Positions 23,940 through 34,235 of a stretch of DNA of 64,000 nt are shown one piece after another. Below the pieces are notes generated by a model, which saw nothing but the letters and a program-made list of their open reading frames with translations, ran no database searches and had not been told where the DNA came from. The translations under genes were made by a program, and so were the position numbers. This DNA comes from Trichostrongylus colubriformis (lineage: Eukaryota > Nematoda > Chromadorea > Rhabditida > Trichostrongylidae): NCBI GenBank assembly GCA_963978905.1, contig OZ022258.1:25114716-25178715 (forward strand). The letters run 5' to 3'. The stretch's first letter is position 1. Each line of letters opens with the position of its first letter.

Positions 23940-24550
23940 GTTTATCAACTTACAGCAATAATACAAGCACAATTACATAGCAACAAGTAATACAACTTAC
24001 TAAAACTAAATCAGTTCCACAATATGTCTAACATTTATTATACCTTTTCACTGTTTCGATTGTCGGTACTAAACGTACTGTCGGTCGAACCAGCGACCCC
24101 TTCTGAAATGATCACAGTCAGAAATTAAGCCGTAAACTTATACAGTGATAGAGATAGCAATTACACAAGCAGAAATATATAGCAAATTGTAATACAACTT
24201 TAAACAAAACGTGAACCTAGTTATACGATATGTTTACCGCTCACCTTTTCTACTTCGATTGACGCAAATTCACATAATCGGTACAAAACTTGAAAACCAC
24301 TCGATATAGCAGTTAGATACTCAGCTGTAATACAATATAGCGATAGACATAGCGATAATACAAGCACAAGTACATAACAAAATGCAATACATTCTCAAAC
24401 AAAACTCAAACAAAATTTTACAATATGTTCAACACTTACCTTTTACCCTTCGGTTGACGCAGATTCACGTACTATCTGTCCAGAACTAGGAACTCGATAT
24501 GAAATAATCATAGCTAGAAATTAAGCCGTAATCCTATACAGTGATAGACT
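23940..24550. repeat. tandem repeat, about 200-bp period, three degenerate copies
   Basis: The marker AATACAAGCACAATTACATA recurs in variant form near 23959, 24160 and 24355. The phrase AATTAAGCCGTAA recurs near 24124 and 24522, and CAGTGATAGA near 24142 and 24539. The array ends against the scrambled tRNA-Gly fragment at 24555. Confidence 0.7.
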
Positions 24551-24554
24551 AGCT

Positions 24555-24700
24555 CGACGGGGGTTGGATTCCCCCCGAACGCACCACTTTTGCAAATGCC
24601 GTATGGACGTTCCTCATCGCAATGTTGCACCGGATCATTATCCACCGTGGTCGCTGACGTCCCGCTGAATGCTTGGAAGACATCCATGCTAACCGGGTCA
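24555..24700. pseudogene. rearranged fragment of the tRNA-Gly array
   Basis: Bases 24555-24582 are the T-arm and acceptor 3' half of tRNA-Gly in plus orientation. They are followed by the array spacer, also inverted relative to 33667-33755. Bases 24664-24694 are then the anticodon and D-arm region in the opposite orientation. The two halves are thus separated and inverted with respect to each other, so this is not a functional gene. The next phrase, CTCGATTCTATCGTGACCC, also occurs (as its complement) in the damaged first copy at 33607-33640. Confidence 0.7.
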
Positions 24701-24922
24701 GCCTCGATTCTATCGTGACCCGGACCGGGATGCCGCGCCAGTGGGCGGGGCATGCGGCGTCGCACTCGTCGCGGCCGAGTCGGCAGGAAACATGCTTTGA
24801 ATGGTAAAGGGCGCGAATCGATAGCGTCTAGCGGGCTTAGCTCGTCGTATTGCTTCTATTCATGCCTGTTTTGATTTCTTTTATTTTGTATTTCAGCACT
24901 TCCATTTTATCATCTATTTCAG

Positions 24923-25245
24923 GACTTCCACGACGAACTTTCAGATAGTGGAGAATTTGAAATTGTTTTCGTTTCTTTCGATAGGAGCGAGGCTGATTTG
25001 AAGAAGTATTTAGAGGAAGCTCGTGTTGACGAGAAAGAGGAAGCTCGTTTTGACGAGAAAGTAATCCCTTTACATAGTAAAGGGATTACGAAAAACGGAT
25101 TACGAAAAAAATGAATCCCGCTTTGTTATCCAAACTGTTTCCCGATAGTTCGAGGATTTTTTGGAAAGCGCTTTAGTGGTTTCTGTTCAAAAAAGTTGTC
25201 TTCAGGTAATTCCATCTACGAGGTTCATAGTTACCAAGATAGAAA
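24923..25245 (+). pseudogene. thioredoxin-fold (nucleoredoxin/tryparedoxin-like) fragment
   Basis: A clear exon (24923-25060) sits between CTATTTCAG and GTAATC. It encodes 46 residues, DFHDELSDSGEFEIVFVSFD then RSEADLKKYLEEA, matching the segment after the active site in nucleoredoxin-like thioredoxins (EL..SG..FEIVFVS.DRSE.D...Y). In place of the usual HGDWL-type sequence the exon has two in-frame copies of a 24-bp unit (EEARVDEK, EEARFDEK). A second stretch from 25206 (VIPSTRFIVTK) could be the cis-Pro region. The exon carrying the WCxxC active site was not found upstream, where a 200-bp satellite and tRNA debris lie, so this is probably a gene fragment. Confidence 0.55.
25062..25088. repeat. 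perfect 12-bp hairpin
   Basis: TAATCCCTTTAC, the 3-nt loop ATA and the exact inverted complement lie immediately after the donor GT of the thioredoxin-like exon. Placement in the intron start is notable but its meaning is unknown. Confidence 0.7.
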
Positions 25246-26851
25246 GCTTCCCCCTTATTGGTCCAGTGGTGTTTGATCGGAGATATCAGATCAAGTCGGT
25301 TTCTTCAAATTTGGTGTGACGCTGTCAATGTTTGTTTCTAAATTCGTCAAATCTTCAGAATTATTCTCATAATCACACCAATAATGTCGTTGCTGATGTG
25401 GCTTGGTAGCGATAAAATTGTTGTCATACACGTCACCATTCCCATTGAGGTACGCTTTGCTTCTTCTGATTTTGTACCCAAGTTATTGCCCCCTAATTCT
25501 TTTCTGCTCTTTATATTTGATCACTGAATCAAAATGATTACAATATCACAACGATTCTGAAGATTTTTTTGCTTTGTACTTTTCATATTTGATTACTAAA
25601 TAGAAACGTATGATATCTGTCGTTTAACCACCAAATAAGTAGAAGAAGGGAGATGCTTCTATGTGCGAAAAAGAAACAAGAACTGACGTTTCACGATTTT
25701 CTTTTTATAAGACAACATTTTGACTACTTTCTCAGCTCTTTTACCCAATCACAAAATGAAATTGGGTCATACCCATCACTATAAAACTAAAGTAGACGCA
25801 GAAAGCAGTATAGTATATATAGTATATGTGCGTGGGTCAAATTCACACATGTCGTCTTGCTCTCCCTCACAAATGAAACTAGAACTTCAGGAGTGCTAAA
25901 AGTGAAAATGGTCCGATATGTGAGTCGATACGTTGTCAGAAAACGAGGGATTCTTTCAACGATCGATACGACAAATGATTCACGAGTACTGCAGGTCATA
26001 ACGAGATATTAGATTTAAACAGAGCGTTCTACGAGTCTTCCACACTCCGACGACGCCGCTAAGCGTGCTCCAGCAACGATGCGCACGCGACCCCCCGCGC
26101 TGTCGCACCTTAGGTTTAGATACGATCGGATATGGTGTCCCGTTCCATGGTACCACTTCATAGTTATAACGGAAAAAGGATCTTTGATCACATGAGGCTA
26201 GAAAAAAAATCGTCCACTCGGAGTTCAAACAGACAATGGGAAAACTGATCCGTTTGAAACATGATACTTCGTCCTTCGACTTCTTTTCGTTCGGACGAGC
26301 TGCGAAAAAGAATATTTTTTTGAAAGAAACTGAGAACTTCGGACAATGGCACAATGGCGAGAATTCATCCAACCATATCGTTGGCTATTGATCATATGAA
26401 GGTAACACGTGAAGTAACAGTACGCAAAGTGAAAGGGCGAATTAGAAAGAATTTGGCAAAAGGCTTATTCCGCAGCTCCCAGCAACAAAAAATGAGCTGA
26501 TATCGCACCATTCCGCACGAGAGGAATCTGCAGAAGTGCGGAGAGGCTAAATCGTGACATGACAGTAGTGATAAGAGCCCAAGCCGCACTTCTTCAATGC
26601 GAGTTTCTCCACACATTACCTCTTCTGAAGTAGGTTTGTTTTCAGACAGCATGTATTTACAGTTCTCAGTTTTCCCTTACCCCTAGCTGTGCCTCTAACA
26701 GGACGCTTGACTGCCTTGTTGGCAACGGAATCATACAGAAAAATCATCCAATCGAATTAATGGCCTTTGTGAGGAAGTAGGTCACCATCAAATGAATAAG
26801 CCGTAAACATTGCAAGACATTTCTCAAAACTGATTATGCACTTTGCCGCAG
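25246..26851. other. no firm gene
   Basis: The minus ORF 25980-26372 (130 codons) and its neighbours have mixed composition without motifs. The stretches near 26640-26690 and 30660-30715 share loose similarity and may be a dispersed repeat. Confidence 0.35.
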
Positions 26852-27067
26852 CGCGATGCATCAAAAGCGTCAAAAGCAACTAGTAAGGGTTCAGCTTATT
26901 TCGACAACAATCAACACTTCGATGTGTCACCAACGAAATTAACCAGAAATCACCTGACAGTAGTTACACCGCGCGATCGTTCTTTCTCCCTATCAAAACA
27001 AAAAGTGACGGCGAAAATAGAACGGTTGTTGAAAAGGTCACCTGTGATGAATCGATCGCAACGATAA
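26852..27067 (+). CDS. terminal exon of an unrecognised gene
   Basis: The acceptor CTTTGCCGCAG is followed by 71 codons and TAA. The peptide is basic and Ser/Thr/Lys-rich (SPTKLTRNHLTVVTPRDRSF, then a Lys/Arg-rich end), resembling a disordered C-terminal tail. No membrane segment or known domain is visible. Preceding exons were not identified. A GC-rich, CGCG-containing stretch follows the stop (27078-27135). Confidence 0.5.
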   Translation, partial: RDASKASKATSKGSAYFDNNQHFDVSPTKLTRNHLTVVTPRDRSFSLSKQKVTAKIERLLKRSPVMNRSQR

Positions 27068-27727
27068 ATCCATACCCTCACGCGACGCGTGTCGCGCGCG
27101 CACCTTATCGGGCGCTCTGGCGCGCTTTATCTCCGCGGAGTTGAGAAACACCAAAGTTTCTAGCGTGTTATTTGGCGTTCGTATGCGACAATCATTGGTG
27201 CTGATGTTGTTGGAGTGGAGGATCGCTCGTCCGTTGGTGTTATTTTTGCCTAGGCTTTTGCCTAAGCCTTAGCTGGAAGAAGAACCACTACCTTCATCTG
27301 TGGCTTAGATAAGGGGATACATCAAACCGTACGAACAATAAGAAGTATTATTCTATTCCATAAGATAGAGAACGCTATCCAACGAAGAGATATGAGTCTT
27401 AGGGGAGCCCTGGGCGAATGAAACACTTTTCACGCAACAAACCTCTTTTTGCATAAGGATATTGTTTCACTCACCCGAAGCACTTTCTCCTTCCTAGGCT
27501 CGTGTTGAAGTTCACACCTCTTCCCCTTGACAAGGAAGAAACAAGCTTCACTTAGATTGAAAGTGAGTTTCAACTTACGTCAGGGAGTAGGGAGGAGTTT
27601 CGAGATGAAGAGTTTCCTATCTGCAAGAGGGGATTTTTGACGCTAGGAACGGTTCTTCCACCTCGTACCTCCTTTCACTTCCTCCACCCCGTACCAAACT
27701 CGTCATAATGACTAATATAATTGCCAG

Positions 27728-27933
27728 TGAAATGTGTCAATAGCAGCAGTTCGTCAAATAGTAATTCAAGCAAAGCATTGGAAGCGCGCACAGCACTACG
27801 GCCACTGCTGGCAGCGAGCCAGAGAGACTGCGCACGAAACGCGCCGCGTGAGGGTGTGGATTTATTGATAAGATCTGATGAATCACAATCGGCGCCAGTT
27901 AACGAGGTAGCTATGACAGAAATGGGCGGTTGA
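27728..27933 (+). CDS. candidate terminal exon, Ser/Asn run then acidic tail
   Basis: A possible acceptor (ATTGCCAG) precedes an open frame with a Ser/Asn run (NSSSSSNSNSSKALEARTAL) and an acidic end (SDESQSAPVNEVAMTEMGG) before TGA. The GC content is higher than in the flanks. The minus strand is open across the same stretch (162 codons) but has less protein-like composition. No family is recognised. Confidence 0.35.
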
Positions 27934-28349
27934 TGAGTCAAACATGAAACGAGCTCACGACAGAAAGCTGTACCTGACACAGTGATAGAACGACTTGGTG
28001 GTAAACATACCCCAAGATAGAAAAATAACCAAATCTCTGTAAGCATCAAAAGTACGCAGAAAAGCTGACATTGATAACCACAGAAAGGAAAATCCAGCAA
28101 ATGCAACCGTGTTACAGTAATCCATCCACAGGAACTCTGCGGACCACACCACTTATTCGGCAACTTTTTTCACCTCGGAATGAGGGAATAAGGTTTGTGG
28201 AGGGGTGTCAGTATGGAATTACTTCGTTTTAATTGTTGCTCTGCATCTCTGACGCTATATTAGAAGTCATAGCGCTAGCCGAATTGGGTTCGATTTCTGC
28301 ACAAAAACGATTCTGATGAAGTAAATTCGTGCTGTTTTTTATCCTATAT

Positions 28350-29910
28350 TAGCCTAAGCCTCAGGGAGGAAGGAGATTTCCTTCCCCCCCCCAGGGTAGG
28401 GTATGTACCCTAATGTCAGGACGCCGCATCGCGGCGTTCTCCGCGCGACATTGGCGCGCGAGTAGTCTGCCCTCGGTGGGAATCGCGTGTAATTGCACAA
28501 AAAGCCGGCGACCGTATCGACGCCTATTCTTATTCACTTTGCCGCTATATTATACTTGTTTTTGTATTGTTATCATTCTAATATGTGTAAATTAAACTCA
28601 CTTTGGTGTTTCAGAGTTCACACTAGAAGTAGTACGTAGTCCTACAACTTCGCTCGGTTTTTTACATGGCGTTCCCGACCCGTAGTACCGTACTGTGACC
28701 ATCTGCTTATTACTTCTTTACCGCATAGAAGGATTGTGCTAGTACGAACTTCATATCTAACAGGTATTTATAAATGTTGGTTTATTTTTATTTCTTTGAG
28801 TTGCTACACTGTTTAAGATAATGCTGCATGCAAACAAAGCGATATTGTCCTCTACTTCAACCTGAAATGAACTGGTTTGAAAATCAGCAAATGGATGCGA
28901 TTTAGCATTAAGAGCAACATGAAGAGAATGTTAGCTGCGTCCACACCCAAATAATGGGATATTCGGATTCTCAGCGTCAAGGAAGATATACGTACCGATC
29001 GTGAAAATGGGAGTATCATTCATTACCAAAATCCTAAGTCTCGGATACGCAGATATGCTGATCCACTGGAAATCCCATTGAGTTGACTATCAACGAAGCC
29101 ATATAAAAGCATGTCGGCACGAAGATATCACGAATGTACATAGCTTCTAACACAGCCTAGGAGATGGAGCTCCGAGTTGCGAAACCATCCACTTGTGTAA
29201 TTATGGACTTTCGTATTACGCAGAAGTGGTTCACATATCTCCAACTCCTTCCCACTTAGTGAGTTGTGGAAAAGCAAAAGGGGTCATGTAAAGTCGGAGG
29301 GGAGGGGGGGGGGGGGAATTTTCACCGACGCCTAAGCTCTTTCCCTCCCTAGGCTTAGGCTAAAGAGCATGAGACAGATACTTGGGCAGATACTTCCATG
29401 AAGGAGAAGGGGATATAAATTTTAGCCTAAGCCTAGGGAGGGAAAGAGCTTCGACTGACGTCGGTGAAAATTGCGTCTAACCCCCCCCCCCCCTCCGACT
29501 TTACATGACCCGCAAGAAGCGCACTGGAACAACTTGATACAATTCATAACTATAGTGTGACATAGTTAGCAAAAAAAAAATTCCGGAGAGCAAAAATGAT
29601 GTAAATAATAGGTAACACAACATAGAAATTAAAATGATGCATGCAAACCACTATTATCAACTGAAACAAATTGGAATCATGCAAGATGAACTAATTCATA
29701 CCAATCCCAACTATTAAAATATAAAAAATTCTAAAGCGAACTCAATATCACCGGCAACATGAAGAAAAGTAGGCGTCGATACGGTCGCCGCCCTTCTGGT
29801 GCAATTGCACGCGATTTCCACCGAGAGCAATGAACTCGTGCGAAAACGTCGCTCGCCGCTTCGCCGCGCGCGGCGTCCTGACATTAGGGTACATACCCCC
29901 TTCCCCAAGG
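28350..29910. repeat. nested inverted repeat with poly-C/poly-G tracts
   Basis: The outer arms at 28385-28560 and 29755-29905 are inverted complements. Both contain GTATGTACCCTAATGTCAGGACGCCGC in one orientation or the other, and CGACCGTATCGACGCCTA. Inside are closer arms at 29281-29364 and 29420-29511, sharing GGGTCATGTAAAGTCGGAGG and CTCTTTCCCTCCCTAGGCTT around a G14-type and a C14-type run. The loop is about 55 nt. This looks like a composite foldback element; no transposase is visible. Confidence 0.75.
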
Positions 29911-29911
29911 C

Positions 29912-30954
29912 TTTGGCGAATACGTGCAAGTAGTTGTTTAGTCTGGTTGAAGCATTTTTCGTAATATACTGATGGAGAATTATTCAATTGTTTTCTCAGT
30001 TAGTTATCTGGACATAAAATAACCTTGAGAGTGCCTATAAGCAGAAATTGGGCTCAACTTATGCTTTTGTCGAGTGCCCCCCCCCCTAACTCACAAAACA
30101 CCCATTATTTTATAGCACAAAGTAAGTTTTTTGTACAGGGTAATATGCATCGTTGGTGAGTCTATTCTATGCGCTTTCTGGAATGTTCGAAATTCATCCC
30201 AAACGCTTTTGCTAGAATCATTTTACTTCCATTTTTTGTTGTCCAAGTTCTGTGCAATTTGCGACGAATCTTGCTTACGCGGTTGAAACTTGGTCAGCCA
30301 ATCACAGGTCGCTTAAAATCTTAATCTCGTATAAGGTTAGCAAAGTGTCAACCAGTGATTGAACTACGATGCCAATTGGTCATTAATGTATGTTAGTGGG
30401 CGTCTTCCGATGCTTCATATTCAAGGTCACTGGAAGGGGTGAATTCGGAAGATTGTGGAATAAGAAAGTAAGGGTTTTCAGCGATGTACCACAAGAACTG
30501 CGAAAAAAAAACCAACAAATGCTAAGCTGAAAACTCTCCTCTCTCGCCCCCTTCTGCGTCACTAGCCAGGGTTAGACTGCAGACAGGTCGCAGGCTGAAT
30601 CAGCCCGCCGCGAACGTTGTCCCGCCCTGGTCGGCAATTCGCCCGACTGATAAACTGCATAACGACTTCGTTTTCAGAGAACATGCTTCCCAATTCTCGC
30701 TTTTCCTTACCCCTCAGGGTGCTTTCAAGGCTTGCGTCGCGGCACCAACCTTGCATCCAGTCCTATACCAGCATTCGTCAGCGCTTTTGAGGCTCCCTGC
30801 TGTGTTGATGTTGCGAGCGATTCGAGAGAAGGCCGACCAATTAATTCATTGGTGGGGGGGGGGCAAAGAATAAACATGGGAATTTGTGAAGTTGAATATG
30901 TAACATAGTTGGATTCATACAAATAAATGTTCAAGTTGTGACATCTTCCATGAA
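29912..30954. other. no gene recognised
   Basis: AT-rich sequence with short poly-C and poly-G runs at 30078-30086 and 30855-30863 and a GC-richer patch at 30560-30760. No credible exon. Confidence 0.35.
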
Positions 30955-31590
30955 ATATTGACTTGAGGAATAAGTTGCCGCTGTTTTTTATTCTCTGTGT
31001 TTCGCACGTTCTGTTCACCTTTTGACAAAGTTTATATATGTGTTCGATAGAGCTTTTTTCTGCTCTACAGAACAATGCTATATTTTTCGATTTTCTTGAT
31101 TGCTTAATATTTGTGAGGTTTAGATGAAGTAATCTGAAGGCAGAAATTCGCACTTCCGACATTTCCTCTTCTCGTCGAAAAATATATGCGCACCTGTTTT
31201 CGATAGAGTTTTCCAGCTTTGCAAAAACTTGTTTTCAATCGTTTGATTCTTTCTTATTTTTAAGGTTTAGAAATGGAGTAATTTGTAATGAAACATCTGC
31301 ACTTTTGGCGCGCTGAAGTCAAAAAAGCTGACCTTTTCCACGTCAGATGGAATCAAATGAGGGAAAAAGACATCCCTGTGCCATCTACCGTTATAGTTGA
31401 GGGGTTCCTTGTATAATTAAAGTGTTTGGTGAAATTTCGATTTTTTTTGCGAAAAAAGTGCGGGTGGACTTTTACTGAGTACCCCATTTCTAAGCCTTAG
31501 GAATAATCAACTGTGCAAGTTTTCAAAAGACTAGTGGCATCAACTAATAGAGCAAAAAAAGCTCGGTCGAATGCATATGTAAAGATTCTC
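30955..31590. repeat. foldback-type interspersed repeat, copy C
   Basis: The left arm (about 30965-31165) matches 7505-7720, and the centre (about 31320-31575) matches both 4770-4945 and 7915-8110. The right arm is missing beyond about 31590. The minus ORF 30725-31162 reads through the arm and is not called. Confidence 0.65.
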
Positions 31591-31757
31591 TGTGCTGCAG
31601 AAACATTCAGTCGCCGAAGGAGCACAGAATGATGCGTCTAGATGCTGAAACCTCACATCTCAAATTTTATGTTAGGATGCACTCGGAGGTGATAATATCA
31701 ATTAGTAGAAGTCATGTGATTAACTAACATATCTGATTTTGTAATCATATAGCTTTG

Positions 31758-31889
31758 ATGCTTGGAGAATCTGCGACAGTCGTTGTCATTGCAGCTATAT
31801 TGTTTCTCGGGTCAACTAGATTGAAATTGTCTTGTCTCGATTGTCCTGATTTAAGATCTCAATCGTTTACTGTTCGCACCAATGAATAA
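31758..31889 (+). CDS. small ORF with one hydrophobic segment (43 codons)
   Basis: The frame starts at ATG 5 bases after a possible acceptor (CATATAG). It has a hydrophobic stretch (ATVVVIAAILFLGS, residues 6-19) followed by a CLDCPD pair of Cys. It could be a short secreted or membrane peptide, a terminal exon, or chance. It is followed by a two-copy 35-bp tandem repeat at about 31930-31999. Confidence 0.25.
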   Translation: MLGESATVVVIAAILFLGSTRLKLSCLDCPDLRSQSFTVRTNE

Positions 31890-31929
31890 ACAAAATTTGG
31901 CTATCAGTGTTTGAGACACGCTCGAAGCA

Positions 31930-31999
31930 AGAGACAGTGGAATAGGTAACAACAATACAAAATCAGAGACAGTGGAGTAGGTAACAACAATACAAAATC
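31930..31999. repeat. tandem duplication, about 48-bp spacing
   Basis: AGAGACAGTGGAATAGGTAA and the following CAACAATACAAAATC occur twice in direct repeat with one substitution. Confidence 0.7.
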
Positions 32000-32085
32000 A
32001 ACGAGTTAAATCAATCAGAGAATAATACGGAATTAAAATAAGAAATCATCACTCGGAGATAATAGTTTTACAACGCGTCTTTTCC

Positions 32086-32903
32086 TTAATATCTGCCTCG
32101 AATGGGACTGCATCTTCCATCACGATCAAAATCGTCACCGTTACGCCTCACTCCGAAGGAACCATATCTGCAAGTTGAGACAACGCATTATTTTCTCTGC
32201 AGTACACTCTTGAAAACTTAATAGTACCTTCTTGCAGAAGCAGGTCCTACTCCGGGCATTGTGATCGCAACATCGATAAAGTCACCAATTTCGAATTTGC
32301 ATATAGCCAACTCAACAGTAGATTTTGGACTTAGCATTCGGTAACGATCTTCCTCATCGACACTAAGTGCCTGTACTTGTTCCCTCAATACTCAAATGGT
32401 TGCCTGAGACATGGACAGTGATGGGCTTATATGCAACTGCAGTGATCAGAAATAGTGCGCTCGATATTTCTTCACTTCGCCATTCGCGAATGGACCCTCA
32501 CGCACTTAAGAATATGAACCCCACGTGAGCGAAATCAATTCAAACAAATTCAGATATTAGATTTACCGTCATCAAACCTCTCTGGCCATTCATGGTGTTG
32601 ACAATATCTTGAGTGGTGTAACGATTATTTATTCGACGGGTGCAACTGAAACGATAATCGTATACATAGGAAGAACGAGAAATGCTGCTTCAGATTGCAT
32701 CGAAATTGAACTGTGAAGAAAAATTAAGTGGAAAAGATACCTATGGAGGAATCCTATGGACACGTCTAAAAACATCTATAGGGCTGTATAACAATCACTA
32801 GAAAGATAGTGAATACTCAAGCGTACAGATTTAAAAATATACCTTCTCTCTACCAACTGGTTTCACTTGATTCACAGCAACTTGTGAAATGACTGTGACC
32901 ATT
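32086..32903 (-). pseudogene. SAP18-like (Sin3-associated polypeptide 18), probably decayed
   Basis: Four exon-like blocks are seen on the minus strand. 32843-32903 follows CTTTCCAG and encodes the 20-residue start MVTVISQVAVNQVKPVGREK. 32567-32645 encodes RYTTQDIVNTMNGQRG. 32228-32383 encodes the most conserved part, ELAICKFEIGDFIDVAI (known SAP18: CrFeIGDfiDVAI). 32086-32167 encodes a Gly/Arg/Asp tail ending PIRGRY. The last two blocks join in phase across an intron. SAP18 is a small ubiquitin-fold protein of the Sin3/HDAC and ASAP splicing complexes. The exon for the central strand-helix segment is absent or degenerate: a FNFDAI remnant near 32700 is followed by a stop, and blocks 2 and 3 do not join cleanly. 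Either an unusual gene or, more likely, a pseudogene paralogue. Confidence 0.7.
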
Positions 32904-33422
32904 CTGGAAAGAACGAGTTGATCTCAAAATGAAGTCTCCCCAAAATGACGGGCCACGTTCATACACAGCATTTTGGGAGATCGGAAAGTGCGAAAAGGTT
33001 AAGATACAAATCGACTAGCCTTTACCAGATTTTGCGTTGGAAGCCGCGGCAATGCAGAATCTCAGCCGAAGCATAGAATCGCAAAATGACGATGTCTAAC
33101 ATTAGCCTTACCCAATCCCACCCCTAAAATTGACTTGCATCTCGTTCCTTTTGTCGATACTCCGATTTCCCTGATACGCACGATCACTTATCCCAACCAA
33201 TGATTGTTTCCAAAAATGAAGCCCAGTAACTCTGTTGATAATGAGCATCTTAAATCCTGAGAATGCCCTCACTAAGTAATTCATTCAGGGTTTGGTTTGA
33301 AGTAATCTATCAAAACAAGTTTTGAGAAATTCGTCTGACACGCTTCCTTCAATACGCCAGTAAAGATTTCTACAATCCAGAACTTGAAAACATCTACTTC
33401 CACGATCAAAAGATAAGCGTGA
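32904..33422. other. no gene recognised
   Basis: Sequence upstream of the SAP18-like start. The minus ORF 33281-33505 comes from the 21-bp repeat and is not a gene. A promoter was not identified. Confidence 0.35.
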
Positions 33423-33487
33423 ACACAGAAATCAATCGAAAAAACACAGAAATCAATCGAAAAAACACAGAAATCAATCGAAAAAAA
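33423..33487. repeat. 21-bp tandem repeat, three copies
   Basis: The unit ACACAGAAATCAATCGAAAA is repeated three times almost exactly. Confidence 0.9.
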
Positions 33488-33539
33488 CGAGGGATAGTCA
33501 ACCAAGGGGAGCTAAGAAAGGATTCGCGCTCCATTCGAC

Positions 33540-33606
33540 TGCGTCCCGTCTCTAATTTGCCGCGCCATTCACCGCGCACGGCGCCGCGCGCGGCGTGCGC
33601 GACGCT
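33540..33606. other. GC-rich CGCG patch beside the tRNA array
   Basis: A short block dense in CGCGC words contrasts with the AT-rich flank. Similar patches occur near 27080, 28430 and 29865. Confidence 0.4.
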
Positions 33607-33666
33607 GAGCTGCCGGGTCACGATAGAATCGAGATCCTCCCATGCTAACCATTACACCACGAACGC
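33596..33666 (-). pseudogene. damaged tRNA-Gly, first unit of the array
   Basis: The 5' part (acceptor strand and D arm, GCGTTCGTGGTGTAATGGTT) is intact on the minus strand. The anticodon and T-arm half is replaced by unrelated sequence also found near 24700. It cannot fold as a tRNA. Confidence 0.7.
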
Positions 33667-33755
33667 TTGCGTGGACGCCAGCGACCAGGTGGATAAGAGA
33701 TCTGGTGCAACATCGCGATGAGGAAAGTCGTTCATGCGGCATTTGCAAAAGTGAT

Positions 33756-33826
33756 GCGTTCGGGGGGAATCGAACCCCCCTCGAACGCTTGGAAGGCATC
33801 CATGCTGACCATTACACCACGAACGC
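33756..33826 (-). tRNA. tRNA-Gly(UCC), 71 nt
   Basis: The minus strand reads GCGTTCGTGGTGTAATGGTC at the 5' end. The acceptor GCGTTCG pairs with CGAACGC. The anticodon loop is CTTCCAA (anticodon TCC, reading GGA and GGG). The T stem is five or more G:C pairs around TTCGATT. The D-loop and T-loop words fit the internal pol III A and B boxes. The anticodon stem contains wobble pairs. The gene lies in a 160-bp tandem unit, so it probably arose by local amplification. Confidence 0.88.
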
Positions 33827-33915
33827 TTACGTGGACGTCAGCGACCAGGTGGATAAGAGATCTGGTGCAACATCGCGATGAGGAAAGTCGTTCATGCGGC
33901 ATTTGCAAAAGTGGT

Positions 33916-33986
33916 GTGTTCGGGGGGAATCGAACCCCCGTCGAATGCTTGGAAGGCATCCATGCTGACCATTACACCACGAACGC
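33916..33986 (-). tRNA. tRNA-Gly(UCC), acceptor mismatch
   Basis: It is the same as the neighbouring copies except that the 3' acceptor strand ends CGAACAC, giving one C-A mismatch at the second acceptor pair. Anticodon loop CTTCCAA and T arm are intact. It may be functional or starting to decay. Confidence 0.8.
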
Positions 33987-34075
33987 TTACGTGGACGTCA
34001 GCGACCAGGTGGATAAGAGATCTGGTGCAACATCGCGATGAGGAAAGTCGTTCATGCGGCATTTGCAAAACTGAT

Positions 34076-34146
34076 GCGTTCGGGGGGAATCGAACCCCCG
34101 TCGAATGCTTGGAAGGCATCCATGCTAACCATTACACCACGAACGC
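34076..34146 (-). tRNA. tRNA-Gly(UCC), 71 nt
   Basis: An intact cloverleaf: acceptor GCGTTCG/CGAACGC, anticodon loop CTTCCAA with stem GATGC/GCATT, and T stem GGGGG/CCCCC. The D arm carries GGTTAGCA where copies 1 and 2 carry GGTCAGCA. Confidence 0.9.
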
Positions 34147-34235
34147 TTACGTGGACGTCAGCGACCAGGTGCATAAGAGATCTAGCGCAACATCGCGATG
34201 AAGAAGGTCGTTCATAAGGCATTTGCAAAAGTGAT

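Noticed and set aside
27675..28163. 162-codon minus-strand ORF
   Set aside because: It is Cys/Leu-rich with poor composition, and the plus strand gives a better exon-like reading over 27728-27933.
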